NCBI GenBank assembly: GCA_024234955.1 | Contig: JACKNK010000001.1 | Span: forward strand, 868,001 to 932,000 | Direction of reading: 5' to 3' | Source: Gammaproteobacteria bacterium | GTDB lineage: Bacteria; Pseudomonadota; Gammaproteobacteria; JACKNK01 | Length of the DNA: 64,000 bases | Part shown: one piece after another, positions 1 to 9,477 of the stretch | Layout: each line of letters begins with the position of its first letter | Position numbering within the stretch: position 1 is the first letter of the stretch | Made by a program: the position numbers and the translations under genes | Notes under the pieces: model-generated | The model's database searches: none | The model's input: only the letters and a program-made list of their open reading frames with translations | Told to the model about the DNA's origin: nothing

Positions 1-1086
1 ATCCCGCAGCGCGCGACCCAGTCGTGTTTTAGGCAATTGGAATTGAGCCGATATTTTTGGAAACACACCGTGCGCAAGCATCCAGCGCCCAGGCGTGCCA
101 TCCAAATCCGCCTCATCGCCCCAAGCAGTTCCCTCCGAGATTGCTCCCGCCTTCTTGCACGTATCGTCCCACGCTAATGCCGCGAGTTCTTCCCCGTCAT
201 GAACAATCGCAATTCGGGTAAAAAAAACTGGTGTATTGGGCGGTCGTCCATCTACCGTTCGTAATTCCAGATACGCAATGACATCTTTTTCATCCGCACT
301 GCGGAGGGCCATCTGGACTTTTTTTCGAAGACGGGCCTCTTCTTGCACTCGAACAGAGTCTTCATATCCCCGCACAACGACTTCTGGCTCATCATCGAGG
401 ATGATCCGTCCGTTATCAACCCAGATCATTCTGTCCGACAATTTCTGTGCAGAGTAAATATCATGCGAGACGAGCAGCACCGTCGTACGCCCGCCTTCAC
501 ACATTTCCCGAATGCGTTCATAGCTTTTCTGGGCGAAGTACGCGTCGCCAACACCTAATATTTCATCAAGAACCAATAACTCCGGCTCAATTGCGGTCGA
601 TGTAGAGAACATTAACCGAGCGCCCATACCACTGGAATAGGTTTTAATTGGCTGGTCTATATATTCTTCCAGTTCGGCAAATTCGATAATTTCGTCAACC
701 ATCCGATCGGCCTTCGCCCCAGTCACATCCAACTGAGCCAAGTACGAGTAAATATTTTCTCGGCCACTGAAATCGGGATGAAACCCGATTCCGATCTGCA
801 GTAACGCGTGAACGTGACTCTTGACGTCAAGCGTTCCACTAGTTGGCTCAATTACCCCGGTTATCAACTTAAGCAACGTACTCTTACCGGCGCCGTTTCT
901 GCCAATAAACGCAACCTTTTCACCTCGTCGTATTTCAAGGTTAAGGCGATCTATCGCAACGTGTTCAGTAAAACGATCAGGGTGTTGGCGTAACAACCCA
1001 AAGGCATCCAACATCCGATAGATTGGTTTGCGATAAAGACGATACGTTTTACTCACATCGTCGGCACGAATTACGATGTCACTCAT
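1..1086 (-). CDS. wzt: Polysaccharide ABC exporter, ATP-binding subunit (Wzt-like), C-terminus cut by window edge
   Basis: This is the ATPase of an ABC exporter that moves a lipid-linked polysaccharide across the inner membrane. Translating the minus strand from ATG 1086 gives Walker A GRNGAGKST (residues 62-70), signature YSSGM, Walker B LLVLDEI followed by GVGDAYF, and H-loop SHD. These are typical of the Wzt/KpsT family. The frame stays open to base 1, giving at least 362 residues. That is longer than a bare KpsT (about 220), so a Wzt-type C-terminal carbohydrate-recognition domain is likely and is truncated here. Its start overlaps the permease stop by 8 bases, so the two are translationally coupled. 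Family assignment is firm; the polymer exported is inferred from neighbours. Confidence 0.92.
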   Translation of the reverse strand, partial: MSDIVIRADDVSKTYRLYRKPIYRMLDAFGLLRQHPDRFTEHVAIDRLNLEIRRGEKVAFIGRNGAGKSTLLKLITGVIEPTSGTLDVKSHVHALLQIGIGFHPDFSGRENIYSYLAQLDVTGAKADRMVDEIIEFAELEEYIDQPIKTYSSGMGARLMFSTSTAIEPELLVLDEILGVGDAYFAQKSYERIREMCEGGRTTVLLVSHDIYSAQKLSDRMIWVDNGRIILDDEPEVVVRGYEDSVRVQEEARLRKKVQMALRSADEKDVIAYLELRTVDGRPPNTPVFFTRIAIVHDGEELAALAWDDTCKKAGAISEGTAWGDEADLDGTPGRWMLAHGVFPKISAQFQLPKTRLGRALRD

Positions 1087-1891
1087 AATCCACCAAAATG
1101 TTACGGAAACGTCGGAAAAACACCGCGCCGAGACCAAAAGAAACAAGACACATCAGCACGTATGGGAGTCCAATATGCAGAGGCGGAAACCCCCCATAGA
1201 AAAGGCTATACCGAAACACCTCCAGCATGTAATAAATCGGATTCATATCGACCATGAAGGACAGTCCGGATGGCACCATATCGGGCTTAAATCCGATCGG
1301 CGAAATAAATACCAATAGCAACGTCATCAAGTTAACGAAGTAACTAATATCAGGAACAACAACTGCAAGTCCCGCCAATATCCAAACCAGCCCCACAAGA
1401 AACGCGATTTGGAGAATCATCAAGATCGGAAGCCAAGTTAGATGAAGGCTAAGGGACCCATTCAGCGCGACAAGCAGCAACAACACCCCCATACCCACCA
1501 ATTGTGCAACCATGCTGCTGAGAACATACCGAACCGGTACCAATTCAATTGGCAACATTACATTTTTGACCAAATGAATATTTTGTTTGATTGCATGACA
1601 ACCGCTATTCACGGATTCCATAAATCCGATATACGGCACCAAGCCACAGAAGACGTAGACAACGTAATCCAGCTGGCTATATCCCGGAAATTTCATTTTA
1701 AATATGACGAGATAAACAAACAAATAAACAGAAAGAAACAATACCGGGAAAAGCGGCACCCAGAGCATACCCAGAATTGACCCTGAATATCGTTTTGCCA
1801 GTTCCACGCGCGTCGTCGCAACCAAGATACGTCTGTTTTTGGCGAGAATAGACGTCGTCTCTAAAATTTCACGGAAAACGCCAGTGCTCAT
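1079..1891 (-). CDS. wzm: Polysaccharide ABC exporter, permease subunit (Wzm/KpsM-like, ABC-2 type)
   Basis: A 270-residue inner-membrane permease of the ABC-2 family that pairs with the downstream ATPase to export polysaccharide. An amphipathic N-terminal segment leads into the conserved cytoplasmic motif around residues 30-45 (RYSGSILGMLWVPLFPV), where 'GxLW' precedes the first membrane span. About six hydrophobic segments follow. The length matches Wzm/KpsM proteins. The start overlaps the end of the heparinase-type gene by 4 bases (ATGA), and the stop overlaps the ATPase start. All three genes therefore form one tightly coupled minus-strand operon. Confidence 0.92.
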   Translation of the reverse strand: MSTGVFREILETTSILAKNRRILVATTRVELAKRYSGSILGMLWVPLFPVLFLSVYLFVYLVIFKMKFPGYSQLDYVVYVFCGLVPYIGFMESVNSGCHAIKQNIHLVKNVMLPIELVPVRYVLSSMVAQLVGMGVLLLLVALNGSLSLHLTWLPILMILQIAFLVGLVWILAGLAVVVPDISYFVNLMTLLLVFISPIGFKPDMVPSGLSFMVDMNPIYYMLEVFRYSLFYGGFPPLHIGLPYVLMCLVSFGLGAVFFRRFRNILVDYE

Positions 1892-3972
1892 AGTGATAAC
1901 TCCAGCGCTTCCGCCAACTCATTTGCCATCATCGCTATACGCTCGTCATTCACATTCCGCTCCAGCCCCAAGATAAATACCCACTTTGTCAAGCCATCAA
2001 CATTTCGCCGCTGCTGGCAGACAATTCGACGAGTGTTTTGCGTAACGCCGTAGGAGGGCGAGTAAGCTCCCTCCCGCACTTCCGCCTCTACCCCTTCAGG
2101 CAAGCGCAGCGCATAGCCCCTGCCTATTCCCGACAAACGTATCCCCAGCGGGGTTTTTTCTACTTCTACCCCAGGCGCGCAGGAGAAATTCCATTCCAGG
2201 CCATGCTCTCCCGTCCCAACCAATGCGTCACAAACGATTAATGTCCCGCACTGCCTTAGCAGCTTGAATCCTCTGTAATGCTTCACACCGTTATTTATAC
2301 GCATGTAACCATCATGCATCCCGATGTACTGAAAATAGTCTTTTGTGACCTCAAAAGCGGCGTGTTCCGGCTCAGCTTTCGCGAACATTCGGAACAACCA
2401 TTCTTCCTTAAATTCATTCTGCTCAGTCCCATCTACGCACAGGGTGTTATGCCAAGCAGTGCTCCGAAAGCGGTTACGGGCTTCGAAGTCTGACGTATAT
2501 ACAAAGCTACCCGGATCAACGATCAGTGCGTGGCCAGCATGATGATATTCAAACGACAAAAGATCGTTATGTTTGTGATTGCCAAACCCATTCGTTCCCA
2601 CCACGCCATTGCTGATAAGTAAGTAATGGTCTTTCCCGCGAGCCACTGCCAGACCGGCATGCGGGTACAGCGTGTAATTGTCAGGTATGGAATATTCAGC
2701 GGTCGAAGCTGCGTCCAGCGAAAAACCCCACCATGCGCCTTCCCACCGGCCTTCTTCTCCCGCGATTTTCATCCATCTTCCGGGACTTAACGTGGCAGAC
2801 GCAGGCGCGAATATATGCCTTGGGTCCTGGGGGGCCCAGCGGCCAAAGTCGGTGAACACGTGAAGCCGACCGTCATCTGCGTCACCGATTTGTGGCATCA
2901 GTCCATCCGGACGCAACACGCCCGCCAGGAAGTCTACCATTTCGACGAGTCGTTCCCGGAACGATGAGGAAAGAGGCGCTCCGGAATGGCCTGCGAGCCG
3001 AGCGGCACCCAAGAACAGTTCAGTTACCAAACGGTGATAAGGCACTGATGACTCGTAATCGGCACCATCAGGCAGCACCTGAACAACTATTTCTTCCTCC
3101 AGTGCTTTCCGGCAAAAATCACCCCATTCAACACCAGTCGGAAGATCTCCGAAGACTGTGGCCAGATAGAACAAACCGACGACGTTACTCAGAAAATGAT
3201 TACTGGTGACTTCGTAAAAATTTTCGAGATTATTGATGATAAATGCAGCCTGCTCATAAAGCGCAGAGTACGCGTCAAGCCAGAAGTCATCGCCAAGAAA
3301 GTCCGCGTCGCGAATCAACTCAAACGCCAATGCCCAATTGAGACCACGGATTGCAACATCCATCGTGCAAGTCCAGTTGATGCCCATTCCGACCGGATTA
3401 ACCTCAAGGAAATCCTTCATTTGGGCAGCGATTTCCCGCGCGTAACGTTGTTCGCAGGTTAACACCCATGCCTGCCCCAATACGATCCAGTGCTGGCACC
3501 GTCCCAGTTCCCAGGGCAGTTTTATGTCCGCATTTTCGGGTCTCATCGAGAACAGATCCCAATCCTTATATGGGACCATCTTCTTGAACTGGCTGCCCCG
3601 GACGGGGTCAAGATACCAGTCAATCGGTTGATACCCTCCTTGGTTTGCCGGGCGGTCTGTGTCGCTGGGGACGTACGTACCACTACCCAGCAGATTGAAT
3701 TTGTGCAGTACAACTTCATCTGCCAACTGGATGGTACGTTCCACTAATTCGGGGAATTCCGCGAACAACTCATCCCGTCGATATGACGCCAGATGGGCAT
3801 AAAGTTTCGGGTTAACGCGTATGCGATGAATCCACGCGTGGAGGTCTACATCGCCCTGCGCTGTCGCATCCAGCAACGTCGCTGGCTGCGGCGATGATGG
3901 CACCGGCGCGCTTGTAGGCTTGGATCGCTTAAATGCGCGTTCGAATACGCGCTTCAAGGCACCAGTGATCAT
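1888..3972 (-). CDS. Heparinase II/III family protein (polysaccharide lyase-like)
   Basis: A 694-residue protein with the two-part architecture of heparinase II/III and related uronate lyases. The N-terminal helical toroid occupies roughly residues 50-380. A beta-sandwich begins near residue 450 with the family hallmark NHKHNDLLSFEY, followed by DPGSF and WHNTLCVDG (histidines and aspartates of the metal/catalytic region). No signal peptide is visible, so the protein is probably cytoplasmic, unlike secreted lyases. It lies 4 bases after the glycosyltransferase-methyltransferase gene and overlaps the Wzm start. It therefore probably acts on the polymer being made, by trimming or quality control. 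That role is inference; the fold assignment is firm. Confidence 0.88.
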   Translation of the reverse strand: MITGALKRVFERAFKRSKPTSAPVPSSPQPATLLDATAQGDVDLHAWIHRIRVNPKLYAHLASYRRDELFAEFPELVERTIQLADEVVLHKFNLLGSGTYVPSDTDRPANQGGYQPIDWYLDPVRGSQFKKMVPYKDWDLFSMRPENADIKLPWELGRCQHWIVLGQAWVLTCEQRYAREIAAQMKDFLEVNPVGMGINWTCTMDVAIRGLNWALAFELIRDADFLGDDFWLDAYSALYEQAAFIINNLENFYEVTSNHFLSNVVGLFYLATVFGDLPTGVEWGDFCRKALEEEIVVQVLPDGADYESSVPYHRLVTELFLGAARLAGHSGAPLSSSFRERLVEMVDFLAGVLRPDGLMPQIGDADDGRLHVFTDFGRWAPQDPRHIFAPASATLSPGRWMKIAGEEGRWEGAWWGFSLDAASTAEYSIPDNYTLYPHAGLAVARGKDHYLLISNGVVGTNGFGNHKHNDLLSFEYHHAGHALIVDPGSFVYTSDFEARNRFRSTAWHNTLCVDGTEQNEFKEEWLFRMFAKAEPEHAAFEVTKDYFQYIGMHDGYMRINNGVKHYRGFKLLRQCGTLIVCDALVGTGEHGLEWNFSCAPGVEVEKTPLGIRLSGIGRGYALRLPEGVEAEVREGAYSPSYGVTQNTRRIVCQQRRNVDGLTKWVFILGLERNVNDERIAMMANELAEALELSL

Positions 3973-3976
3973 CGGT

Positions 3977-6682
3977 TTACTTCGGCTTCGTAGCTTTGAT
4001 GATCAAATTCCATCCCATCAGTTTTTCAACCGACCTAAGGGACAGCCATTTCAATTGAATCGGATGTTCCGCCTCGACGAACTGGCGCTGAACTATCTCA
4101 ATGTCCCTGAATTCGCGAAACAGACCACGCAACCGCTTCGGGGTGTAGACTTTTACAAGCGGGCGCGCATTGTTCTCGGAAATCTCGACACTGCGAGACA
4201 TGATCTCGCCCATAGACCAATGCAAAAGTTGCTCGTCATAAATTCCTATATCACGAACCAGATTTCGCCAGTAATGCAGGGAGTTTTCTGCATAGACCAT
4301 GATGATGGCCTTTCCGCCCGGCTTGAGTACTCGATGTATCTCCCGGACCACGCTTGCTGTATTTGGGGTGTGATGAATCACGCCGTTGGAGTAAACGACA
4401 TCAAAAGTGCCATCTGCGAACGGCAGACTTTCGGCATCGTGATAAACAAACTCGCCATCGAGTCCACGGAGGCGAAAATTTTCCTGGGCGTGTGCCAGAT
4501 GTCCAGCTGAGAGATCAATATCCGTGACTCTGGCCCCATTCCGGGCAAATTGGGACAGATCGGTGCCCATCCCACCTCCAATTTCCAAGACACGATCCCC
4601 ACGGTGTTTGTCAAACTCCATTACCTCAAGCATCCAGGGCGCGTACGTTCCATAGCGATACGCCTCTGCCTCCTCATACCAGGCAAGCGTGTTCAGTTGG
4701 GCGTTCTTGACATAGTGAGAGCCGCAAGCGTCGTTGTTCCACTGATTCTGAACCTCGTCCTTGTAGTCGTCACCAGTATCCAGATGTCTTGGCGGAATTG
4801 GCGCCGCGTTCGCACCCATGCCGTTCGTCAAGTCTTCCAGACCGGCATTTGTCTTTACGCCACTCCTCAGACTCGGCCACAAACGTTCGACATGCCTATC
4901 CCAGGAATAAAAATCCAAGACGGCTTGCCGGGCATTATTTCCGAGCTGACTGGATATCTCAGGGTGATTGCACAGAAACACGACGGCGTCGACAAACTCA
5001 TCAACGTCTCCGGGCTTACACAACATCGACCTCTCATTCGTGACGTTGGGTATTCCGTTGCTGTTACACACGTCATTTGCGCGTAGTGCTGGCGAAAGAA
5101 CTTCGCCGATCTGCTCCAGGTCACTCGCTACAATTCCGCCAGCCATCGACATGTACTCAAAGATCTTCGTCGGTGATCCGAAAAAGCGACTGTCGACCAT
5201 GTGCGCATTGTGGGGGGACACGAATATATCGCAGGCACGCAGCAGGCGCGCGCCTTCACTTTGAGGCACTCGGCCCACCGAAATCACGCGATCACCCAAC
5301 GCATTGAGATTTACCACATCATCGACCAGATACTTAAAGTGGCCAGATCCGATCAACAACATGCGTGCGTTGGGGGCGCGTTCGAAAATTTTCGGCAGCG
5401 CTTCCGCCAGCACATCTACGCCATGCCAGCCGCCAAAGGTACCGGTGAAACCGATTACCACGTCGCGCTTGTCAAGTCCTAACGATTTCCGGACCAGCGC
5501 TTTATCGTCATCGTCGGGCGGTGAATAGACATTTGGGTTGGCGCCGTTGGGATTCACCAATATCTTGCTCTGATCCACCCCACGCCCGACCAAGTCATCG
5601 CGCACCGCATCGGAAATGACGTTGATCAGACTTGCCTGCGCGAAAGCCGCATCTTCGGCTTTCATGTAGAGAGCTTCATACTCGTAAGGCGAAGAGTCGA
5701 AACTCCGCTTCATCGAGATTTCCGAACCGTTGTATTCGACGATGTACGGAATTCCGAATTCTTGACTTAATTTCGCGCCAACGAAGTTCCCAAGACAGAG
5801 ACGCTCGTAGATATACGCCGGCTTCAGGGCCGCAATGGCATAGTACAAGCGCTGGTGGTAGTGGTCGGTTCCGATAAGCAGCGTCAATTCACTGCAGTCA
5901 TCACCGGGGACATCCAGAACAACCTGTGACACACCCAAATCGTTGAGTAACGGAAACTCGTTGGCCATGAACGCAACCAAGTGATCCGTCACGCGTGCGA
6001 GCGACTCTGCAACATAGCAGGTATGCCCGTAACTCCCACCGGACGTAATTGGCGCCCAAAAATCGGTACGCAGATACACACCGACGCCGGGGATAGGATT
6101 CGCGCTGGATACTGATTCCTGTCCCCATGGCAACGGGGCGGCATTACGGATGAGCGCATCCAGATCCGCCATGATGCGGTCATGATTGATTTGTGGCGAA
6201 CTGTTCGTGTCGGTGATCGAAGAAGCTGCCACCGGTGCCGGCATGGTCTTGAAACGCCGCCGAATCGGATTGATCACCGGTGAGAGAACCCGCTTGGCTA
6301 GGGCGACTCCTGATTGCCCTATCCGCCTGGGAATCCGATACGCATTTATGAACCACCAATGGCGCCAGAAGCTCTCCAGTCGCTCGACGTCCACGACCTC
6401 AACTGCCGTTTCGGCTGGCCAGTAAAAAAAAACAGTCAATCCGGCACGCAGAGCTTTACGTGAGAGTCGCAAGATTGAGCGCCCGGGCCATCCTTGATTG
6501 ACAGCGATAACCAAGCCGACCGCATGTTCCTGTCGCGCCGTTGAGATGGGATCCTCGACGGTCATCGACTTTCCCACGCTGGGCAATCGAGCTTTATGGC
6601 GTTCAGTAAACCCTTCGAACCGACCGTCCTCGAACAAGGCCGCTGTCTGAGCGACGGGGTTGAAGTAGAGATACGTCGACAT
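3977..6682 (-). CDS. Glycosyltransferase family 4 / class I methyltransferase fusion protein
   Basis: I place the start at ATG 6682 (first residues MSTYLYFNP), 7 bases after the upstream stop. A longer in-frame extension would only overlap the upstream gene. The protein has 901 residues. The N-terminal two-thirds is a GT-B glycosyltransferase: acceptor-side region near residue 210 (TSGGSYGHTCYV), GFTGTFGGWHGVD near 410, and the nucleotide-sugar motif SPTKIFEYM with a following E near 505. A linker leads to a SAM-dependent methyltransferase at about 690-830, with motif I VLEIGGGMGTDLS, the VIHH loop and LKPGG. One polypeptide would therefore add a sugar and methylate the glycan or its terminus. 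A methyl cap that stops chain growth is a known strategy in ABC-exported O-antigens, but that role is only inferred here. Confidence 0.88.
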   Translation of the reverse strand: MSTYLYFNPVAQTAALFEDGRFEGFTERHKARLPSVGKSMTVEDPISTARQEHAVGLVIAVNQGWPGRSILRLSRKALRAGLTVFFYWPAETAVEVVDVERLESFWRHWWFINAYRIPRRIGQSGVALAKRVLSPVINPIRRRFKTMPAPVAASSITDTNSSPQINHDRIMADLDALIRNAAPLPWGQESVSSANPIPGVGVYLRTDFWAPITSGGSYGHTCYVAESLARVTDHLVAFMANEFPLLNDLGVSQVVLDVPGDDCSELTLLIGTDHYHQRLYYAIAALKPAYIYERLCLGNFVGAKLSQEFGIPYIVEYNGSEISMKRSFDSSPYEYEALYMKAEDAAFAQASLINVISDAVRDDLVGRGVDQSKILVNPNGANPNVYSPPDDDDKALVRKSLGLDKRDVVIGFTGTFGGWHGVDVLAEALPKIFERAPNARMLLIGSGHFKYLVDDVVNLNALGDRVISVGRVPQSEGARLLRACDIFVSPHNAHMVDSRFFGSPTKIFEYMSMAGGIVASDLEQIGEVLSPALRANDVCNSNGIPNVTNERSMLCKPGDVDEFVDAVVFLCNHPEISSQLGNNARQAVLDFYSWDRHVERLWPSLRSGVKTNAGLEDLTNGMGANAAPIPPRHLDTGDDYKDEVQNQWNNDACGSHYVKNAQLNTLAWYEEAEAYRYGTYAPWMLEVMEFDKHRGDRVLEIGGGMGTDLSQFARNGARVTDIDLSAGHLAHAQENFRLRGLDGEFVYHDAESLPFADGTFDVVYSNGVIHHTPNTASVVREIHRVLKPGGKAIIMVYAENSLHYWRNLVRDIGIYDEQLLHWSMGEIMSRSVEISENNARPLVKVYTPKRLRGLFREFRDIEIVQRQFVEAEHPIQLKWLSLRSVEKLMGWNLIIKATKPK

Positions 6683-6689
6683 GGCAATA

Positions 6690-9332
6690 TTACTCTTCGT
6701 CGTCAATGACGCGGCCAAACAGCAAGTCTTCGACATGCAAAGAGGCGGCGGTAGTCTCGATGATTTCATTGAACGAAATCGGAGCACCGCGCCCATCGTG
6801 AATCGCATCAGCCAACTGGCTCAGCTCCTCGTAGTGCCCCTTGTCGACATCGCCGCTCCAAAGTACTTTTCCATCGCTTGCACGCGTCAAACTCTTGTAG
6901 TCATCCACCACGTAGGCTTCACCATCGCAGAACACTTCAATGCGCTCCTTCGGCATGCCCTGCTTGGGACCCAATGCGGTGTAAACAAGATTACCTACGG
7001 AGCCATCCTGATACGTCAACGTCGCACAGAAGTTGTCATTGCGAAGATAAGGCGCATCACCGGGATTAATTGAATTCGCAGCGATCGACGCCACCGGCGC
7101 ACCCGCAATGGACCGAAACACATCATACATATGACATGCCTCACCAATGTTTCGGCCACCCCCCTGCTCGTTCTGTATCCAGCTATCGATCGGGATATAA
7201 CCGCCGTTTAAACGATAATTAATAATTACCGGTGACCGCCGATTGGCCAACACTTCGCGTAAGGCAACGAGTGCCGGCGAGAAACGCCTATTGAAGCCAA
7301 CCATCAGTGCGGGCGGATTACTAAGGGCCTGATAGGCATCAACAAGTTCACCGAGCTCATCCCAATTCAACGCGATCGGCTTCTCGACAAATACATGCTT
7401 ACCTGCCTTCAGACTGCGTATTACCTGAGTCGCATGCTCATTATGGCGAGTCGCAATTACCACCATATCCATGTCCGGATCTTTGAGCACTTCATCCAGG
7501 TCGGAGGCCAGCACCTCAATCTGGTTGGCACGAACGAAATTGCTTGCCTGCAAACCGCTTCGACTGACTACACCGCGCAAGAAATAGCGATCTTTACGCT
7601 TTTGCATTTGCGGAACGAGCATCGATATACCGAATGCGCCTGCACCAATCAGGGCGTAATTTATCACCCTATCCAGAGGCTTCCTCGATCCACGTATTGT
7701 AATTTTTGCCGCATCGTGCGGCTCAGCCAATTCAGCACCATCATCGGGAAAACGAAGCAACACGCCGAGCGGTGCATCATCACTCGCGGCAAGCTTTGCA
7801 TAGGTCTCGGGAGCCTCGTCTACCGTGACCACCTTATCAATCAGGCCTGCCACATTCAGTCGGCCACTGGCGATCAACGCCATATAGGAAGACATGTTGC
7901 GATTCAGTGTCCAACGAACATAGGCAAACGGATAATCGACACCATTCTCCTCATAGTTTCGATCATAGCGACCAGCGCCATATGAGGTACTCATTACCAG
8001 ATCGATTTCCTTGCGGTAAAACTGCGGCCGCGCAACATTCAGGCCCACATCACCAACAATGACGACCCTGCCTTTGGCACGACACACTTCCATGGCCAAG
8101 TTGATCACGGCATCCGACTTGGTCGCTGCAGTAATCACCACGCGATCAGCACCACGACCACCGGTCATATCCCGAATCAATGCCTTATAGACATCGACAT
8201 CGGACTCACCCGCATCCATACCCAGCTTCCGAGCCCGAAGCACCCGCGATGCATCAAGATCCAGCCCGACAACGGTACAACCGTTGGCGCGCAGCATTTG
8301 AGCGGTCATCTGACCAAGCAAACCAAGCCCGATGACAGCAATCGTCTCACCGATCTCCGGCTGGGTACGACGCACACCCTGCAAAGCAATTGTACCCACC
8401 GTAGTCGTGGACGCATCGCGGACACTACACCCCGCAGGGATCTTGCAAACCAGATTGCGAGGAACGCTCACAAAATCAGCATGATTCGCCTTACCGGCGC
8501 CGCCACACGCGACGTAGTCACCCGGAACCAGATCGGTCACGGCGTCACCGACAGCAATCACCTCTCCCGCAGCCGAATACCCGACATTCCACCCCTGGTC
8601 TTCCAGTTCACTGAGAGGCAATCCGCCCTCACTGGGAACCTCCATGCTTACTTCGAGACTATTCAACACCAATTCCGCTGGTGCACCAGCCCCCGCATTG
8701 GCAATCACCAAGGTAATGGCATCCGAACCCTTTGGCGCAAAAATCAACCGATCTTCGAAGCGCCCCATCTCATAGCTTCGATTTCCAAGCCAGGTGTCCT
8801 GGGCTTCATTGAGCACGCCAATTGCCAACTGCCCCCGAACGACCTCTCCGGAAACCCGGACGACAGGGACCATCCCCTCGGAAACGGCGAAAGGCGACGA
8901 AATCACCTGATATGCCGCTTCTGACGCATCCGTAACCACCCTCAAAACGCCACCATCTATACTGAACTCGGTAGCGTTGGCGCGAGTCCACGACATGTCG
9001 CCCATCGTGATAGCGGGAATCTGTGGTTGAGATCGTGGCGGGACAACCCTGCCTGCAACGGACTTCGCTATACGTGCAACGCGACGAGCGGCTTTACCCG
9101 GGTTTCTCGCAGCGAGGCCAAGGTAAGTTTTGGCCAAGACCGAGTAAGCCTTGGCCTTCTCCACTGGCGTACCCTCGATACCACCCCCACCGGAAGGTCG
9201 TAGCGATGCGATCTCCGTACCAACCGAAATCATTGAATATTCGACACGCACGAGCACACTGTGGGCATCGATGTCCGGGCGTGGCATACGCGCCACCAAT
9301 GCCCCATTGGCATTACATAGAATTTGTCGCAT
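6690..9332 (-). CDS. Bi-domain oxidoreductase: zinc-ADH-like plus Gfo/Idh/MocA domains, with inserted beta domain
   Basis: An 880-residue fusion. The first half is medium-chain (zinc alcohol) dehydrogenase-like, with GD-x-VACGGAGxANHA and a nucleotide-binding GLGLLGQ near residue 336. The second half is a Gfo/Idh/MocA oxidoreductase, with GAGAFG near 564 and the catalytic EKP motif near 650. It presumably oxidises or reduces a nucleotide-linked sugar during polymer synthesis. Compared with the 713-residue paralogue upstream, it carries about 150 extra residues at roughly 85-240. These are rich in beta-strand-forming sequence and look like a jelly-roll/carbohydrate-binding insert. It is followed 7 bases later by the glycosyltransferase fusion gene. 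The substrate is unknown. Confidence 0.87.
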   Translation of the reverse strand: MRQILCNANGALVARMPRPDIDAHSVLVRVEYSMISVGTEIASLRPSGGGGIEGTPVEKAKAYSVLAKTYLGLAARNPGKAARRVARIAKSVAGRVVPPRSQPQIPAITMGDMSWTRANATEFSIDGGVLRVVTDASEAAYQVISSPFAVSEGMVPVVRVSGEVVRGQLAIGVLNEAQDTWLGNRSYEMGRFEDRLIFAPKGSDAITLVIANAGAGAPAELVLNSLEVSMEVPSEGGLPLSELEDQGWNVGYSAAGEVIAVGDAVTDLVPGDYVACGGAGKANHADFVSVPRNLVCKIPAGCSVRDASTTTVGTIALQGVRRTQPEIGETIAVIGLGLLGQMTAQMLRANGCTVVGLDLDASRVLRARKLGMDAGESDVDVYKALIRDMTGGRGADRVVITAATKSDAVINLAMEVCRAKGRVVIVGDVGLNVARPQFYRKEIDLVMSTSYGAGRYDRNYEENGVDYPFAYVRWTLNRNMSSYMALIASGRLNVAGLIDKVVTVDEAPETYAKLAASDDAPLGVLLRFPDDGAELAEPHDAAKITIRGSRKPLDRVINYALIGAGAFGISMLVPQMQKRKDRYFLRGVVSRSGLQASNFVRANQIEVLASDLDEVLKDPDMDMVVIATRHNEHATQVIRSLKAGKHVFVEKPIALNWDELGELVDAYQALSNPPALMVGFNRRFSPALVALREVLANRRSPVIINYRLNGGYIPIDSWIQNEQGGGRNIGEACHMYDVFRSIAGAPVASIAANSINPGDAPYLRNDNFCATLTYQDGSVGNLVYTALGPKQGMPKERIEVFCDGEAYVVDDYKSLTRASDGKVLWSGDVDKGHYEELSQLADAIHDGRGAPISFNEIIETTAASLHVEDLLFGRVIDDEE

Positions 9333-9477
9333 GAGATTGAAAACAGTGCCGTTATTGGAAGGACGATGTAACCGCCAATCTTATCGGATTTAGTCCCAGA
9401 ACCCGACAACTTTGGGGGATGTATTTATCTCTACAGGCATGAGACTGGCTTATCACACCCAGCCTCGACCCAACCAA

